Positions 50,411 through 62,535 of a DNA stretch of 64,000 bases are shown here, piece by piece (the first letter of the stretch is position 1; each line of letters opens with the position of its first letter). Source of the DNA: Neurospora tetraspora (Eukaryota; Ascomycota; Sordariomycetes; Sordariales; Sordariaceae); contig NW_026944390.1 in the NCBI RefSeq assembly GCF_033439725.1, positions 1,426,001-1,490,000 of the forward strand. The letters run 5' to 3'. Under the pieces are notes generated by a model. The model made no database searches and was not told where the DNA came from. It worked only from the letters and a program-made list of their open reading frames with translations. The position numbers and the translations under genes were made by a program.

Positions 50411-50533
50411 ATGGCCGTCAAGGAGTATCAGCCTCTTGTCAACCACTGCTGCTCTTTCTGCTGCAAGGCAGTTGACTTCGGTACACACGACTACTGCCCT
50501 GTGGGCGCCGAGTGTGCTAGCTGCCCATACTAA
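50411..50533 (+). CDS. Cysteine-rich 40-residue peptide, unknown
   Basis: A 40-codon frame with seven Cys: C13, C14, C17, C18, C29, C35 and C38, i.e. CC-x2-CC-x10-C-x5-C-x2-C. The key stretches are NHCCSFCCKAVDFGTHDYC and PVGAECASCPY. There is no signal peptide, so it is probably cytosolic, and metal binding is possible. The start has a good context (attaaacATGG) and follows an ATG-free leader of about 180 bases rich in CA and CT, the style of well-expressed Neurospora genes. The frame is also open far upstream to 49436, so a longer protein ending in this peptide is an alternative. I do not recognise the family. It lies in an otherwise gene-poor region. Confidence 0.5.
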   Translation: MAVKEYQPLVNHCCSFCCKAVDFGTHDYCPVGAECASCPY

Positions 50534-53500
50534 GACTGGCATCTCATCCTGAAGCCTTGAAGTCCCAGGGCTGTCCCACCGGATTGGGCTGGCTGCATCA
50601 TGCCGCCCAGTCTATGCAAGTCATCTTAGTCTGCAGATAATTCCACACCGGTTCCAAGTTTCAACCTCCAACGAAAGTTCACCATGGCCGATCCATGGCG
50701 CCCTTGCTTCGTTGATCTCGCTTCCTTCCCGTCAGCTTTAACCAGTTCTCGGGTGGAAGCCACTCTTCAAAGTCACTCATTGGATCATAGCAAACGACAA
50801 AACAGGGCCTCAAGGCCTTTCATCCAAACACCTACCTCTACTACAACCGTCCATCACATCTCTCACGACGCTAATTCCTCACCGGCGATGCATGGCTTCT
50901 GGAAAATCGAATAAACAAACATTTCCTCCCTCCTTCACTCTCAACTGCCGCCAACAACCAACGGTCGTGCTGCAGAAGCAAGTCTGATCTACAGTACACC
51001 TCTTGCAAGCATACGACACTGCATATCTGATGCATGAAACTTGTGCATTTTATGTGCGTCCTGCTTGCCTGACAACCACCGTGTACTTCTCAGCTCGGGC
51101 TCGACGATCGGAGGTGGAAAAAGCTGTCTTTTGTTCATGGCTCCTCTCATCTGGTGGACGAGATCACCTCCATCACCGCCAACATTTCCTTTAGTCATTT
51201 TTTTTTCCGGTCCTTTTTGACCTGGGGCGTTCGTGGACTTTTTCACTATTTGCGTAACAGTTGCTTTTTTGGCTTTACTGGCTGGGGCGGGTCTTGCGGA
51301 GTTTTCCTTTTCCTCTTCCTCTCTCTCTCCGTCTCGCGTTGAGACATGACAAGGGGTCTGCGGAGGCTTCCGTCGTGTTTTCTCTTGCGCTCGACTCACG
51401 GACGATATTAGGGCAGGGGGGAGAACATCCCATCGGGTCGGGGTACAACCCTACTTCAAAATGGGGCTCAAGGCGTTGTGTTACCACCTACCCGACGTCG
51501 TGGTGGTGGTCGGGATCGGAAAGGTGTTGTTGGGATATTTGCCTTTGTCTTTGGCTGTTTCGGCGGGACGGGCCCCTGTCATGCTTTTCTTGCAATTTCC
51601 TTGTCCCCTTTGTCGTGCATAGCAGAGTTTTGTTTTTTTCTTACCTGCTTGGAGTATGTTGGGATGGCGCTTTTGGGTGGGAATACTTATGCTCGGGAAT
51701 TATGCAACTTTGGAAGGAGTCATGGAAATCGGAAAGGAGGACCTTTGAGATTTAGTTCACTGCAGTGTTTGGCTTAGTCACTGTAACATTATCACTTTAC
51801 ACTGTCAATGCCTCTATCACTTTGCTGCTACCCTACAGTGTTCATGGGACATCTTTCATTTAGTTACCCTACCTTACCTTACCTTCCTCTCTGCCTACTG
51901 TACCCGACCGCAGTAGCGTCAGGACTAAACCCCTCGGTCAGGGTACGGATACAACGAACGCAAATATGAAGAACACATCGGGAGAAGAGAAGAAAGAAGC
52001 ATGGGAAGTCAACTGAAACCACCAACCCAGTTCTATGCTTTCCGACGCGAAAGCCCCTAGAATTTCTCACTGCAATGATGATACGATAATGCCGTCGTCG
52101 AACATGCTTCACACTCGCTTAACATGCTCCTCTAAACCCAAAGCAACAACTTGTTTGCCTTTCCCTTACTAGTTACTTTCCGCTGCCCTCTCCGGGTCCC
52201 CTTTCTTTACTGGAGTTGAGCACGCCCCCCTTGCTCCTGACGTGCATATTGCCCTGGTATGGACATGGGCCCGCCCCTGAAGATAAAACCCTTCCCAACT
52301 CCTCCCGGACCGCAACCCAGATCTCCGCGGATGGAGACGGTAGGTAGGTAAAAGACGGCTGAAGACGATGAAGCGGGGAGTGTCCGAGCAAGCGGGCCGA
52401 GCTGGTTCGGTTGACTTTGAGTGTTCGGATGAGTTGTCTATTCAACAGTGTCCATACTCGTTTGTCTACACAAGGTACGAATCGAACTACTCCATCTTGC
52501 ACCCAACCTGAATACTTACATTACATTTAACCCTCAAATAAACTCTGGTCCGAGCATCACAGAATCCTGAGGACGTCGTATCTACCTCTATATCCAAACC
52601 GTTGCCCCGGTCCCTCGATCTACTGTGGCAAAAGCATAGACAGCCTAGAGATGCATAACACGCAACGTTGAGGTTGCATAGGTGGAAGAAATGGAAACAG
52701 AAAGAGAACTGAAGCATTAACCTGTTTTTGATGGTAGAATGGTGCATATTTTTGATGAGAATGTGGTAGGTGCACTCGGTAGGTCTAACGGGAGTGCAAT
52801 GTTACCTCTAGGTTTGGGGGAAAGAGAGATCGTGTGTCCAGCCCCAGCGCTCCTGCTCTGATTTTGTGCCCAGAATAGTTCCTTCCCGAAGGGAACAGGT
52901 TCAGGTACCTCGATACATTAAGCATTGTTACCGAACCAGAACTCCACCGAGAGTTCCCTCCAACGATCGGGTCTTCCATCCAAGTCATCCAGCCCAGGGA
53001 ATGGTAGAGTGACAAAAAGCCCTAGCACTTACTCGCATGTCCGTATGCTCATTCACTTCCTCCCACTTCCCCTCCTCTTACTCGACCGAACCTATCCCAC
53101 TGTTCCCCGCCCTCAAACGACAGGGCGGACGGCTCGGGCTTAAAATCATACGCTACACCACAGACGGGATGAAGCCTTAGCCGGCCGGGTACTCTTGCCA
53201 AGGGCCATTGCATGCGGCTGGCTGTTGTGGTAGTTGAGAAGGTGCAGCTCAATATGAAGGTGGAATTTCCTGATGGCGCACTGGTACGCCTTCTCGCATG
53301 ACATTATTGTAATTAAGACATGATTAAATGAATGTATATACAACGAAAGATGAAAAAGATAGTGTTTTAGATAAGTCGAGCTGAATACCGTCCAAAACAT
53401 AACGCCGTTCTCCGTAAAATGTGGTATCTTCGGAATCCTACCAGAAAACAATTTAGTTCAGTCAAATCAACCAAGCCCATGAGGGGAAGGCTAGGCAACC

Positions 53501-54046
53501 TTTACCCACTCATGATTTTTTCCATGCTTCCTTTCTCTTTCCCTCAGCCCCGTTCATCGGTCATGAAACATGCGAATCGTCCAAACCCCCCATGAATAAT
53601 GCGCAGGCCAAAGCGAATCCGTAATCCCAATCTAACCTCACGCACATGCGTTCCCGATTGGGGTAATTCGTTGCGGGCCACCTCTCCCATCTGCCCTATC
53701 CCCGTCGCCAGTCAGAGACCAGACAACGGCGCGGGCGCCGACGCCATTCGGCGCTAATAGGCAATGGGCTAGCCTTGCGAGATCCTCCACCCCCCCTATC
53801 AAAGGGCAGGATGCATGCACGAGACGCAATCATGGCCTGATGTCTTGCCGGTCTCCTAGTATGTCGCACTCCACCTCCCTAAACCGTTCAGGAGTCCGGA
53901 TATGTGTTCATGTAAGCAGGTACGGGATAGATATGGGGATTTCATATTCTCGCAGTTGCGTAGTGATTCCACCACCGGCACCAGAGTGCAATTGCACTGT
54001 ACGGATAGAGGCGTGGTCCGAACGCCCCGTGGAGAGGGGAACGTAA
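50534..54046. other. Gene-poor region, about 3.5 kb
   Basis: No conserved domain on either strand. A Lys/Glu-rich frame on the minus strand (50989-51399) and a C-rich plus-strand frame (51261-51755) overlap the same low-complexity DNA and look like chance. A short ACCTT repeat lies near 51870-51890. The last part is the exo70 3' flank. Confidence 0.4.
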
Positions 54047-56029
54047 TCAGTAAAGGCTGCGGAAAACAGCAGCGATCGACCCTTTGTCGTACTTGACGTA
54101 CTTGCCCTTTCCTTTGTCGATCTCGTGGTAACGATCCCAGAATCGGTTGTAAAGCGGCTCGAGCATGTGCTGGACGTCCTGTGCAAGCATCTGGCGCACC
54201 TCTTTCTCCATGGCGAATTGCTTGTGGCGGGCGACCATTTCTTCAAAGCCGGAATTGAAGGCCGTGAACATGCCCTTGATCTTCTCCTTGTCTTTGGAGC
54301 TGAGACCCTTCATGATCGATGCCGAGCTTACCATGCCCTGACCCGAGCCCGGGCGCGCGGTGCGGCTGGTGTGGACCGTATCAAACAGATGGATACTAAT
54401 TTCCTTGCAGGTCTCGGTATAGAGAGCGGTGGCCTTCTTCCTCCATACATCTAGCACTTGTAGCCGAGACTGGAGAAGGGTTGCCAGGCCAGATTCATTG
54501 ATCATACGCTCAATGATGGTGACATTGTTGGCCAGGAACACGCCAATGACTGCCTTCTTCTGCTGCAATAGGACACGAGCACGGGCGTCCAACGAAGAAA
54601 GAAGGGTCTCGATGGTGTCGGCACAGTAGTGGGCAAAGATCTCTTGCCCGTCCGCACCGACGTCGAACGAAGCGAGGCTGGGAATGGTATCGGTAGCTCC
54701 TCCCTTGGACGCAGCGGCCGACTTCCAGCCGCCATCGCCAATGGAAATCATGATGCTGGATATGGGTCGCAAAAAGTCGACCATGGACTGCAGCCGCTGC
54801 ATGGTTTGTGATGCGAGCTGGGTGGGCGCGCCATCCGCGGGCAGCGATTGCAGGCCGTTGACTTGGCGCTTGGTCTCCTCGAGCAAGTCGACGAGCGATG
54901 ATTTGGCCGTTTCCCGGATGGGCTTCAGGGCCGCGGCAAGAGAGCTCTTCAGCTCGCCCGTCCGGCTCTCAAGGTTATTGGACAGACCGGAAATGATCTC
55001 GACGATCTCATATGCGAGGAAGCAGTCTGTGGTGATGTGTGACTTGATGTGGCTGCTCAGTTCCCGTAGGGTCCTGCCCAGCTCCACCAACGCCGGTTGA
55101 CATGTTGCCTGGAAGACAGGACCCCAGTCCTCCCTCATAAAGATGCTGCAGATGTTGTCGTATTCGGCCAGGAAAAGACCCTCCATGGCCTGGGCGTAGG
55201 TTCCCATACCGTTTGTGCCCGCCCTGTATACTGCCTCTGGAGTCTTTTTCTTGGCTGTGTTGGTGCTTGCCGTAGCCAGGTTGCCCAAAGTCGACAGCAG
55301 GTACTGAGACCGGACTTCAGCATAGATCTTGATGACAGGCGATTCTTGCGAGCTTCCTGCCCCCGTGTTCTGTTTGTGTACCCCAGCAAGGTACGAGTTC
55401 ATGAGACCTAACTTGGTGATCTTTTCCTGGGAGAGCACCGGGAAGGGCATGTTCTTGGTGAGATAGTGTAAAGGCTCGATGGCTCGGGGGGTTTCACTCC
55501 GTAGAAGTTTGTCGAATGAACTCTCGAGTTGGGAATTGCCAGTCTTGACTAGACGCTGAAGATCGGCGACGGTTTGCTGTGTTGATCGGAGGTTGGAAGC
55601 CTTCATGTCGTTCAAAGCCTTGTTCAGGCGCTTGACGGACGCCAGGTAGTTGGAGAGGCCGGCCTTTTCAGGGCCCATGCGCATGATTTGTTCTTCGTCA
55701 TCCTTGTTGTCGGCGGGCGATCGTAGTTTCTCTATAGCGGCGATGACGGCGTCGATGTCTACATGCAGTAATTATCGGTTAGCCTCATCGGCGATGAATG
55801 GGGGGCCGGGTGACTTGCTATTGCCCAGGACCTGGAGCTTCCTGGTCTCGCCACTGAGAGGGCCGGCGACATCCCGGACACTCTTGCCGGTGGCATCCAA
55901 CCTCCCCAGAGAGGCCTGGATCTTCTTTGTGAGTTGTGATGTCTTTTCGAGACGCGAGTTCAAGACGTCGACTTCTGCCCGGGCTTCCTCGTCGGCAGCG
56001 AGGCGGCCATTGATGAGGCCGACAGCCAT
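54047..56029 (-). CDS. exo70: Exocyst complex subunit Exo70
   Basis: Two exons, 56029-55819 and 55758-54047; 640 residues, typical for fungal Exo70. Exo70 binds PI(4,5)P2 and Rho GTPases and marks the plasma-membrane site where secretory vesicles tether, at the hyphal tip in filamentous fungi. The N-terminal coiled coil holds VDVLNSRLEKTSQLTKKIQA. Later family features are EEQIMRMGPEKAGLSNYLAS, MNSYLAGVHK, RLQVLDVWRKKATALYTETC and, near the C-terminus, MLEPLYNRFWDRYHEIDKGK, then KYVKYDKGSIAAVFRSLY. The 60-nt intron starts with GC (a|gcaagt) and ends in gtag, so it appears to be a GC-AG intron. This splice yields NNIDAVIAAIEKLR, which matches the family. Confidence 0.93.
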
Positions 56030-56916
56030 GTTTGCAATGTTGTGACGCGATCTGAACCAAGCTAAGACGCGCTACGCGCTTCAATCGTCGGCATGTGGTA
56101 CGTGATTCGGAGATCGGTAGCGGACTCGGACACGGAGGACGATGGGTACTAAGTGGAACGGGAGTCGGAAGTCGGGAGTAGTCCGTCGATGTGGCAGCAC
56201 GGCCCGGTAGGTCATCGTCAGGCCAGGCCTTTGACGCCCAGTTGCCCCTGCCGTGGCCCCCTGGCCCCCCCTAAACGCTAGGCGCGAGCCGCTCGCTAAT
56301 TGCGCTAGCGGAGGGCCCGGACCACCTCCAAGTCCACCAAGCACAGGGCCCAAAGTCTGGGGCGGGCAGGCGGGATCCGCCAATCCCAGGTCCGCCCCGC
56401 TTCCCCGTGAACGCGGGGCCTGTGCCCGAAACTGCAGCAGCGCCCCACTATCCCGCAGCAGCTCCAGGCTTCCATGCCACTTATTGCACGATACCCTACG
56501 GACTTCTTCCCGAATCCCAGAAAAAGCTCTCGTCACTTTTTTCCTCCTTCCTTCCAGAATGACGGGACGCATGGTCAGATCTGAAAATCTCATGCAACTA
56601 TTCCAATCTCCGGTTTCTCTGATCCACTCTCAGCCTCACCGAGGCGACCTTGTTTTAACAGCAACAGTCAACAGACCTCACAGATTCAACCTTCAATATG
56701 ACGTATTTACAACAATGATCATTTGAACTCTACGATAATCATGGGTCATACTAGCTCGACTTCCTTTGGGCAAGAGAAAGCCATTACCCTCCTTGTCCCC
56801 ATAGGAAAAAGGTGCAAAACCCATCAGCAAACGCCGTAACCAAGGCCATGCCCGTCAAGTACCTGAATGCCAGTCCGAATCTACGGAAGGGAAAAAAAAA
56901 GAAAGGAGAAACAGCA
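56030..56916. other. Intergenic, exo70 promoter and aminotransferase 3' flank
   Basis: About 890 bp with a GC-rich core (56.2-56.45 kb). A frame on each strand runs through this core because of its composition. I see no domain in either. An imperfect palindrome around 56289-56311 is weak. Confidence 0.4.
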
Positions 56917-58480
56917 TCAAGCCCTGGCCTTTGCCGTAAAGTATTCAGACACAAGCCGGCCTACCGTCGCCGCGATCCACTCGACATCTTCGCGCGAGAC
57001 ATTGAAGGCTGGCGAGATGATAATGTGGTCGCCCGTATATCCATCAACTGATCCCCCGCCTGGATACACATTAATCCCATACTTGTCAGTCAGTCCCAGT
57101 TCACAGATTTCCATGCAAACATGGTCGTCCGATGGGAATGGGGCCATATTCTCCTTGTCCGCGACAAACTCGATGCCCCAGAAGAGACCCCGACCGCGGA
57201 TATCACCGACGTTCGGATGGCTTGCGAGGAGCTCACGCAGCCTGCTCGAGAGAAGATCGCCCATTGTCCGAACATTGCTCAAAAGGTTCTCCTCTCGAAC
57301 AATCTGCTGCACCTCCAGGGCTGCGGCACACCCGGCAGGATGACCCTGGTATGTGTGACCATGGACGAAAACACTAGTTGGCTTCAGTCAGCACTTTGTC
57401 ACCATTTGGCCGTCGAGGAGATAACTTACGAGGTGCCCTTTTCAAGAGCCTTGACCACGCGATGGCCAGCAAGTAGGCCAGCTACGGGTTGGTAACCGCC
57501 CCCAAGGGCCTTTCCGATGGTCTGGATATCTGGAACAATGCCCTCTTGCTCCCATGCGTGCAGGGTACCGCTCCTCCCCATGCCGCACATCACTTCGTCA
57601 AGGATCAAGAGTGCGCCATGCTTGTCACACACCTCCCTTACAGCTTTGAAGTAGCCCTTGACAGCAGGCACACATCCAAGGGCCTGCAAACGAACAATTA
57701 GCATTCGCAAACAAGGAATATGTGAGACAACTTACAGCTCCAACAATGGGCTCAGCGACAAAAGCGCAAACCTTCTCTGGTCCTACTCGCTGAAACTCCT
57801 CATCGAGCTCCTTGGCCAGTCTCTTCGCGTAGTCCTCATCTGACTCGCCGGGGGCTTTACCGCGGAATGCGTTGCACGGCGATACTCTCGAGACATTCTT
57901 TGCCAAGAGTGGCTCGAACTTGGCCCGCCGAACCTCGTGGCCTCCAACGGCTAGTGCACCAAGAGTGATGCCGTGGTATGACTGCTTCCGGGAAATGAAC
58001 AGGGTCCGTTGTGGCTGGTCAATCTCAAGGAAGTACTGCCTGGCGAGCTTCACAGCCGCCTCCATTGCCTCAGAGCCTGGGAAATGTCAGTTGCTGTTGG
58101 GGAAGTTGGGAGGTGATCGCCTTACCTGAGTTGACGATATAAGCACGCGCCATAGCCCCATTCGTCGATTGGACCAAATCGCGGCATAGCTCTTCCTGGA
58201 CCCTGGTGGTGTAGAAAATTGTCGCACAGTACGGTGCGGCAAGTACCTGGTTTGTGACAGCTTGAGCAACTCTCTGATTGCCCCAGCCAAGGCAACCGAC
58301 CGCAGCGCCTCCCGAAGCATCAAATATCTTGCGGCCGTTCTCGAGGATCAGAAAGTTTCCTTCAGACCTCGTCATGTTCAAAAACGTCGAGTCCAGATGC
58401 CTATGAAGAACTGCCGAGTCCTTGGAAGACGCCGTGGCATCCATGGCGCCCACCGTTGAATCGAGCTTGATCAGTACCAT
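56917..58480 (-). CDS. Class III (omega) aminotransferase, PLP-dependent
   Basis: Four exons on the minus strand: 58480-58126, 58076-57736, 57683-57430 and 57373-56917; 468 residues, usual for the family. The fold-type I PLP site is intact: VNSGSEAMEAAVKLARQYF, SYHGITLGALAVGGHE, LLILDEVMCGMGRSG with the PLP-binding Asp near 261, and TIGKALGGGYQPVAG with the PLP-lysine near 290. VFVHGHTYQGHPAGCAAALE and RGRGLFWGIEFV follow. Relatives include 4-aminobutyrate, ornithine and beta-alanine/pyruvate aminotransferases; the amino donor cannot be told here. No targeting peptide is clear. The start is the first in-frame ATG (MVLIKLDSTVGAMD); the frame is open farther but without ATG. A second ATG at 58444 is possible. 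Confidence 0.92.
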
Positions 58481-58600
58481 GTCGGAAGTATAAGCTTGAC
58501 TTGGATCTTGAATAGACGAGGGTGCGAAGGACCAAGTGTGTGCGTCTTGTGGTGGATACAAAGAGAAGCATATTGCTCAAAGGCGGACTCTTGCCTTATC

Positions 58601-58608
58601 TATATATA
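58601..58608 (-). promoter_or_regulatory. TATA box of the aminotransferase gene
   Basis: TATATATA about 121 bp upstream of the ATG at 58480, followed on the minus strand by a short leader. The position suits a TATA element for a regulated metabolic gene. Confidence 0.45.
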
Positions 58609-61600
58609 CTCAAAGTCCTGCTGGGCTTAGCGCTCGCACATCGGTCGATTGAACAGCATGGACAGTCGAGGCCCAGCCCAGCCCAGCCCATCAATAACAA
58701 GCATCCACTGCATGACGGGCCCAGATATCGGATGGCTCGCGTGAACTGCCGGATACAGCAGTGCTATTCTCGGTGCGAGCGTTTGCTGCTTGATACCGGA
58801 CTGCATTCTCGACCAAGCCTTAGCTATGTGGATCAGCGGGTTCTAGCATGATACGTGGACTTTACTGCGGCACCCCCGGCTAGTCGCCCGTCATCCAGCG
58901 TACCAAAGTGTGCTAAAGTACGGCATATGTAAGTGTTTCCTCGTGACAAACGAGGGTTTGGGCAGACATGAGGTGCATGGAGAGGCGTGTTTGAGCCAGC
59001 ATTGGTCCATCTGGTGCGCCCTATACCTAACCTGCCCGTTTGCCAATGGCATCACCGGCCCAGACGAGATGTGTACAGACTTTGAAGGGTATAAACCACG
59101 AGTTATACGTGTACCACGTGCAACAAGCGGGCTGCGGTCTCCCGCCTTCAATGCCTTCGAGTTGTTGTTGTGGTTGTGTAACAGAAGCTCCATCACTGTA
59201 CCAACTAACTATGGCAGAGGTACTCTATCGTGCCTATCATGGAGAATCCTACTCTGGAGCCCCTTTCGGCATAAAACAATGAGGGGTAGCGGCCAACAAG
59301 TCGACTCGGCGTCCCGATCTCGGTCAAACGTTGTGCGCGAAACCCTTCCCGAAGGCGAAGACCATTCTCTTTGTCACACATAACCTCTGCATTATCTCAA
59401 CCCAGCTTCGAATAACCACACGTTTACACTTCACCAAGGGGTCAGGCTTGGTTGAGAACTGTGTGTCTCTTGATTGCCACACGTTCCCGCTTCCGGAACT
59501 ATTCGAAAACGTGTTCTGCCGCTCACCTGGGTCTTTCTCAGCCCAGTCAATTTTTATCTGGTGTCCATTGGATTAACCTCACTTCTTCGGTTGCCCTATT
59601 CGGGCCTGGACGGTTGGCACGGACCATCGGCACGCCCATCTGTCGCCGCTGCCGATGCAGGCCTTTGTTGATGGCGCCGGCCGAGGGCCTACTACTCCAT
59701 GATATCTCCTCTAGCCTTCAAGGTTGTCACCTAGACCGACACAAGCTTCCTGTGCGCTGACCCGAACTTGATATTCTCTACAGATACCAATAAAACGCAC
59801 CTGCCTAGTGCTGACGATGCCATCCCATGTGCTACGGATGCATCGAAATATCACGACACTGGCCACAACCCTTACCGAAGCGCAACTCGAAATGGAAGCA
59901 GTGATTACTGATCAGCTTGCAATCAGACATGTTCTTGTCGGGTTCGATGGCTGTCGAAAAATCGACTTCATCACTGACTTTGAACAATAGCGTTGTTTAC
60001 GGCCCTCGTCCTCGTGAGCTGTACCTAGCATCAACGGTAGTCGGGCAGCGGCCTTTCCCTTCGAAGTACATCAGCTGTGCCACGAGGCCATTTGCTTGGT
60101 GGTGTGACCGCCAGTGCCGATGCCACGGCTATGTGCCTAGGCTGTCGTTCGTCGGATGTGTTGTTGAAGCCATCTAAGGTCGCACCCTTGTGTAACAAGG
60201 CTACTGAATATCATAGGACACTAGGTGCCGGATCGTGGTTTGTCTTACTTCAGCCTCCTCGTCTAACCTTGCACGATACCAGCATATGCAAATGAAACAT
60301 TGAGCTTGGTTTTCCAAGGCTTGCGGATGATTCTACACCGAAGATCTCTCCTTCATCTTCGCGAGGCTCGCGATACCTTCTTATTCTGTCCTGGTGCATT
60401 ATCCAGATGCTGACCTCAAGCATACCAGAACACCCCTTGGATTTTAGGCTTGTTCCAGGGGGTAATTAATATTGATTTCCTGGCTGTTACGAACGTCATG
60501 ATCGGGTCGAGTGCACTGTTGGGTCAGACTTTTGAAATCCTTGCTGATCACATAAAAAGAGGCATCACACAGATATATCACCCCAAAGGAGCCAAACTAT
60601 TGATCCTCATAAGGCCTCTGAGTGCAGTCCGGGTAATAATCATTCCGTACGTTGCTCATGACGGCAACTTGCTCATCCATACGGGATAAACCGACGCTTA
60701 CCGCTCCTTCTCACAACGGCTGTTCGGCATGAGACTGGAACATCGAGTCAAACCTGTTCCCGGTTCAACAGAAAGTCAGACGGCTATCCAAGGCTCGGGA
60801 AGCAACCGGAAGGCCACCCGACACTTCGATTGGACGACCGGCCGGGTTTGTGGCAGTCCATCCCGTGGTGCATGAAAAATATGAGACCCCTTCCCGTTTA
60901 CGGCGGCAGTCACAGCGGATTACTGTAACGAACCGCGTCATTCCGATAGACGTTCCAGTCCATCGGGAACCAATTACTGTGCCTGGATGACGGAGCTGTA
61001 CGACATGGACCACAACAGCACACTTCGCTGTCAATAAGGATGCTTTTCGTCCCGCCCCTCGAAGACATCATACGACTAGAATAGCGGGAGACGAGAGGAT
61101 GCCGTATCATATTCATGGCGAACGGCATGAAGTTGATGACCCTAACTTACCATAGCCATCCTAGCAAGCGGGCAACGACGGCTCAAGTGAGCAACAGGGG
61201 AATCGGAACAATACACACAAAACATTTTACGGTAGAAGCCCGATGGGGATGGGCTTTAGTCGGGTACGAGAACCACGGGAAAATAAAGGAACCGAAGGAT
61301 GCGTTGAGCCGTTGCAGGAGTTGAGCGGAACCTCAAACATTACTGCCACGAGAAGAACGGATGTAGGGCAGTAAGGGCCGGCTAGGAGCATTCCCTACCG
61401 GACCGGTGAAGACATTGGCCATGAGGGCCCTCCAAAGATAGTGAGGCGAACTCAGGATGGCATTCTCACCCTCTCGCTGGGAGCCGTCGAGCATCATTGT
61501 CAGGCTTACACCGGACTTGCTCGACTATACCCAAGCTCATGATAACCTTGTTATTACCGGTGATCTTTGTTTGCAAAAGCCCTACGTTGGCTTGTGGCCT

Positions 61601-62297
61601 TGTGGGTTAGAGGCTCCAAAAACAGATGAACCAAGCTCAAGCACTCATGGCTACTTTTCATAGCTTCACACAGTGGTACTGATCACTTAGTTCCACTCAG
61701 GTCGTCCACTGAAAAAAATACCTAGCAGATGCTGTCCCATGGTCGTTACTGCCACATAGCTATGGTACAAAGTGTGAGCTTGTAATTCAGAGGCTGGGAG
61801 GCACAAGTGTATTCCAAGTACACATGCTTATAATCAACACTGCTGACATAGGCTTATCCATACTCACCCTTTTCACTGTTGACCTCTCTTCTCGTTTCCG
61901 GGGCAACACAGCATGGGGTTGCCTAACTGAATAGTTGCCACAGCCAGTACGGGATCAGGGGGCATGCGGAGCACCTAGTGAACATGTTCCGCCGAGCCAT
62001 CCAGGAAAGCTGACCGAGTCTGGAAGGGCCAAAAGGATAGAGTTGAACAATTGAAAATATGAGAAAGTTGACTTGAAATATGTGACACTTGTACACAGTA
62101 GTTGATTTCTAATCGATGGTAATCGCAAACGGAGGAAAAGTCTAAAGGGACGGAAGATGGTGTAAGTGGTAAGATACTGGAAAATACAGCTTCCAATATG
62201 CCAGTGCGGTGTACATACGGTATCAGGTACAGCCCCGCTTGTATCAATTAAGCCCCCTGTCTGAAGCAAGGGGTTTAGCGCGACTCGCGTGTCGTCG

Positions 62298-62303
62298 ACG
62301 CGT
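62298..62303 (+). promoter_or_regulatory. MCB-like element (ACGCGT) upstream of mcm3
   Basis: A perfect ACGCGT lies 233 bp before the mcm3 start, with a related actcgcgtg just upstream. ACGCGT is the MluI cell-cycle box bound by MBF, which drives S-phase genes in yeasts. A role here is inferred from position and gene function. Confidence 0.5.
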
Positions 62304-62535
62304 TTTCCACTTAAAAACGTATCGTCTTGTTTTGTCACTTTTCCGTGGCGGCTCCGCAAAGCGAAGCGCATGCGCCCAAACAAAACATCTCGAGTCTTCC
62401 TTTCCAACAACCATTTCGGACGACAAGAACGGAGGCCACCACGACTACCATTACTCCGCGTCCGACCATTGTTGCTTTTGTTTCCCGTCTGTGACGCTGG
62501 CTTGAAGAGTTGTACTTTTGTTTAATACTTTCAAG

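Larger units (their letters stand above)
58481..62535. other. Long divergent intergenic region, aminotransferase/mcm3
   Basis: About 4 kb without a recognisable gene. It starts with the aminotransferase promoter, includes four copies of GCCCA at 58671-58690, and ends with the mcm3 promoter. Frames inside are short and lack domains. Confidence 0.4.

Noticed and set aside
50989-51399. Lys/Glu-rich 136-codon minus-strand frame
   Set aside because: It follows from T/C-rich low-complexity DNA on the plus strand, and another frame overlaps it.
42657-54046. Search for transposon, LTR element or RIP-mutated repeat
   Set aside because: No terminal repeats, polymerase or integrase-like translation, and no strong AT or TpA shift seen by eye.
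56289-56311. Imperfect 23-bp palindrome
   Set aside because: Only about three quarters of positions match, and it lies in GC-rich DNA where this is expected.
56081-56726. Frames of 157-170 codons on both strands upstream of exo70
   Set aside because: Explained by a GC-rich core with few stops; both strands are open at once and no domain appears.
58481-58561. N-terminal extension of the aminotransferase
   Set aside because: The frame is open but has no ATG upstream of 58480; the extra residues are leader sequence.
58671-58690. Four GCCCA repeats
   Set aside because: Too short to be more than a simple repeat.
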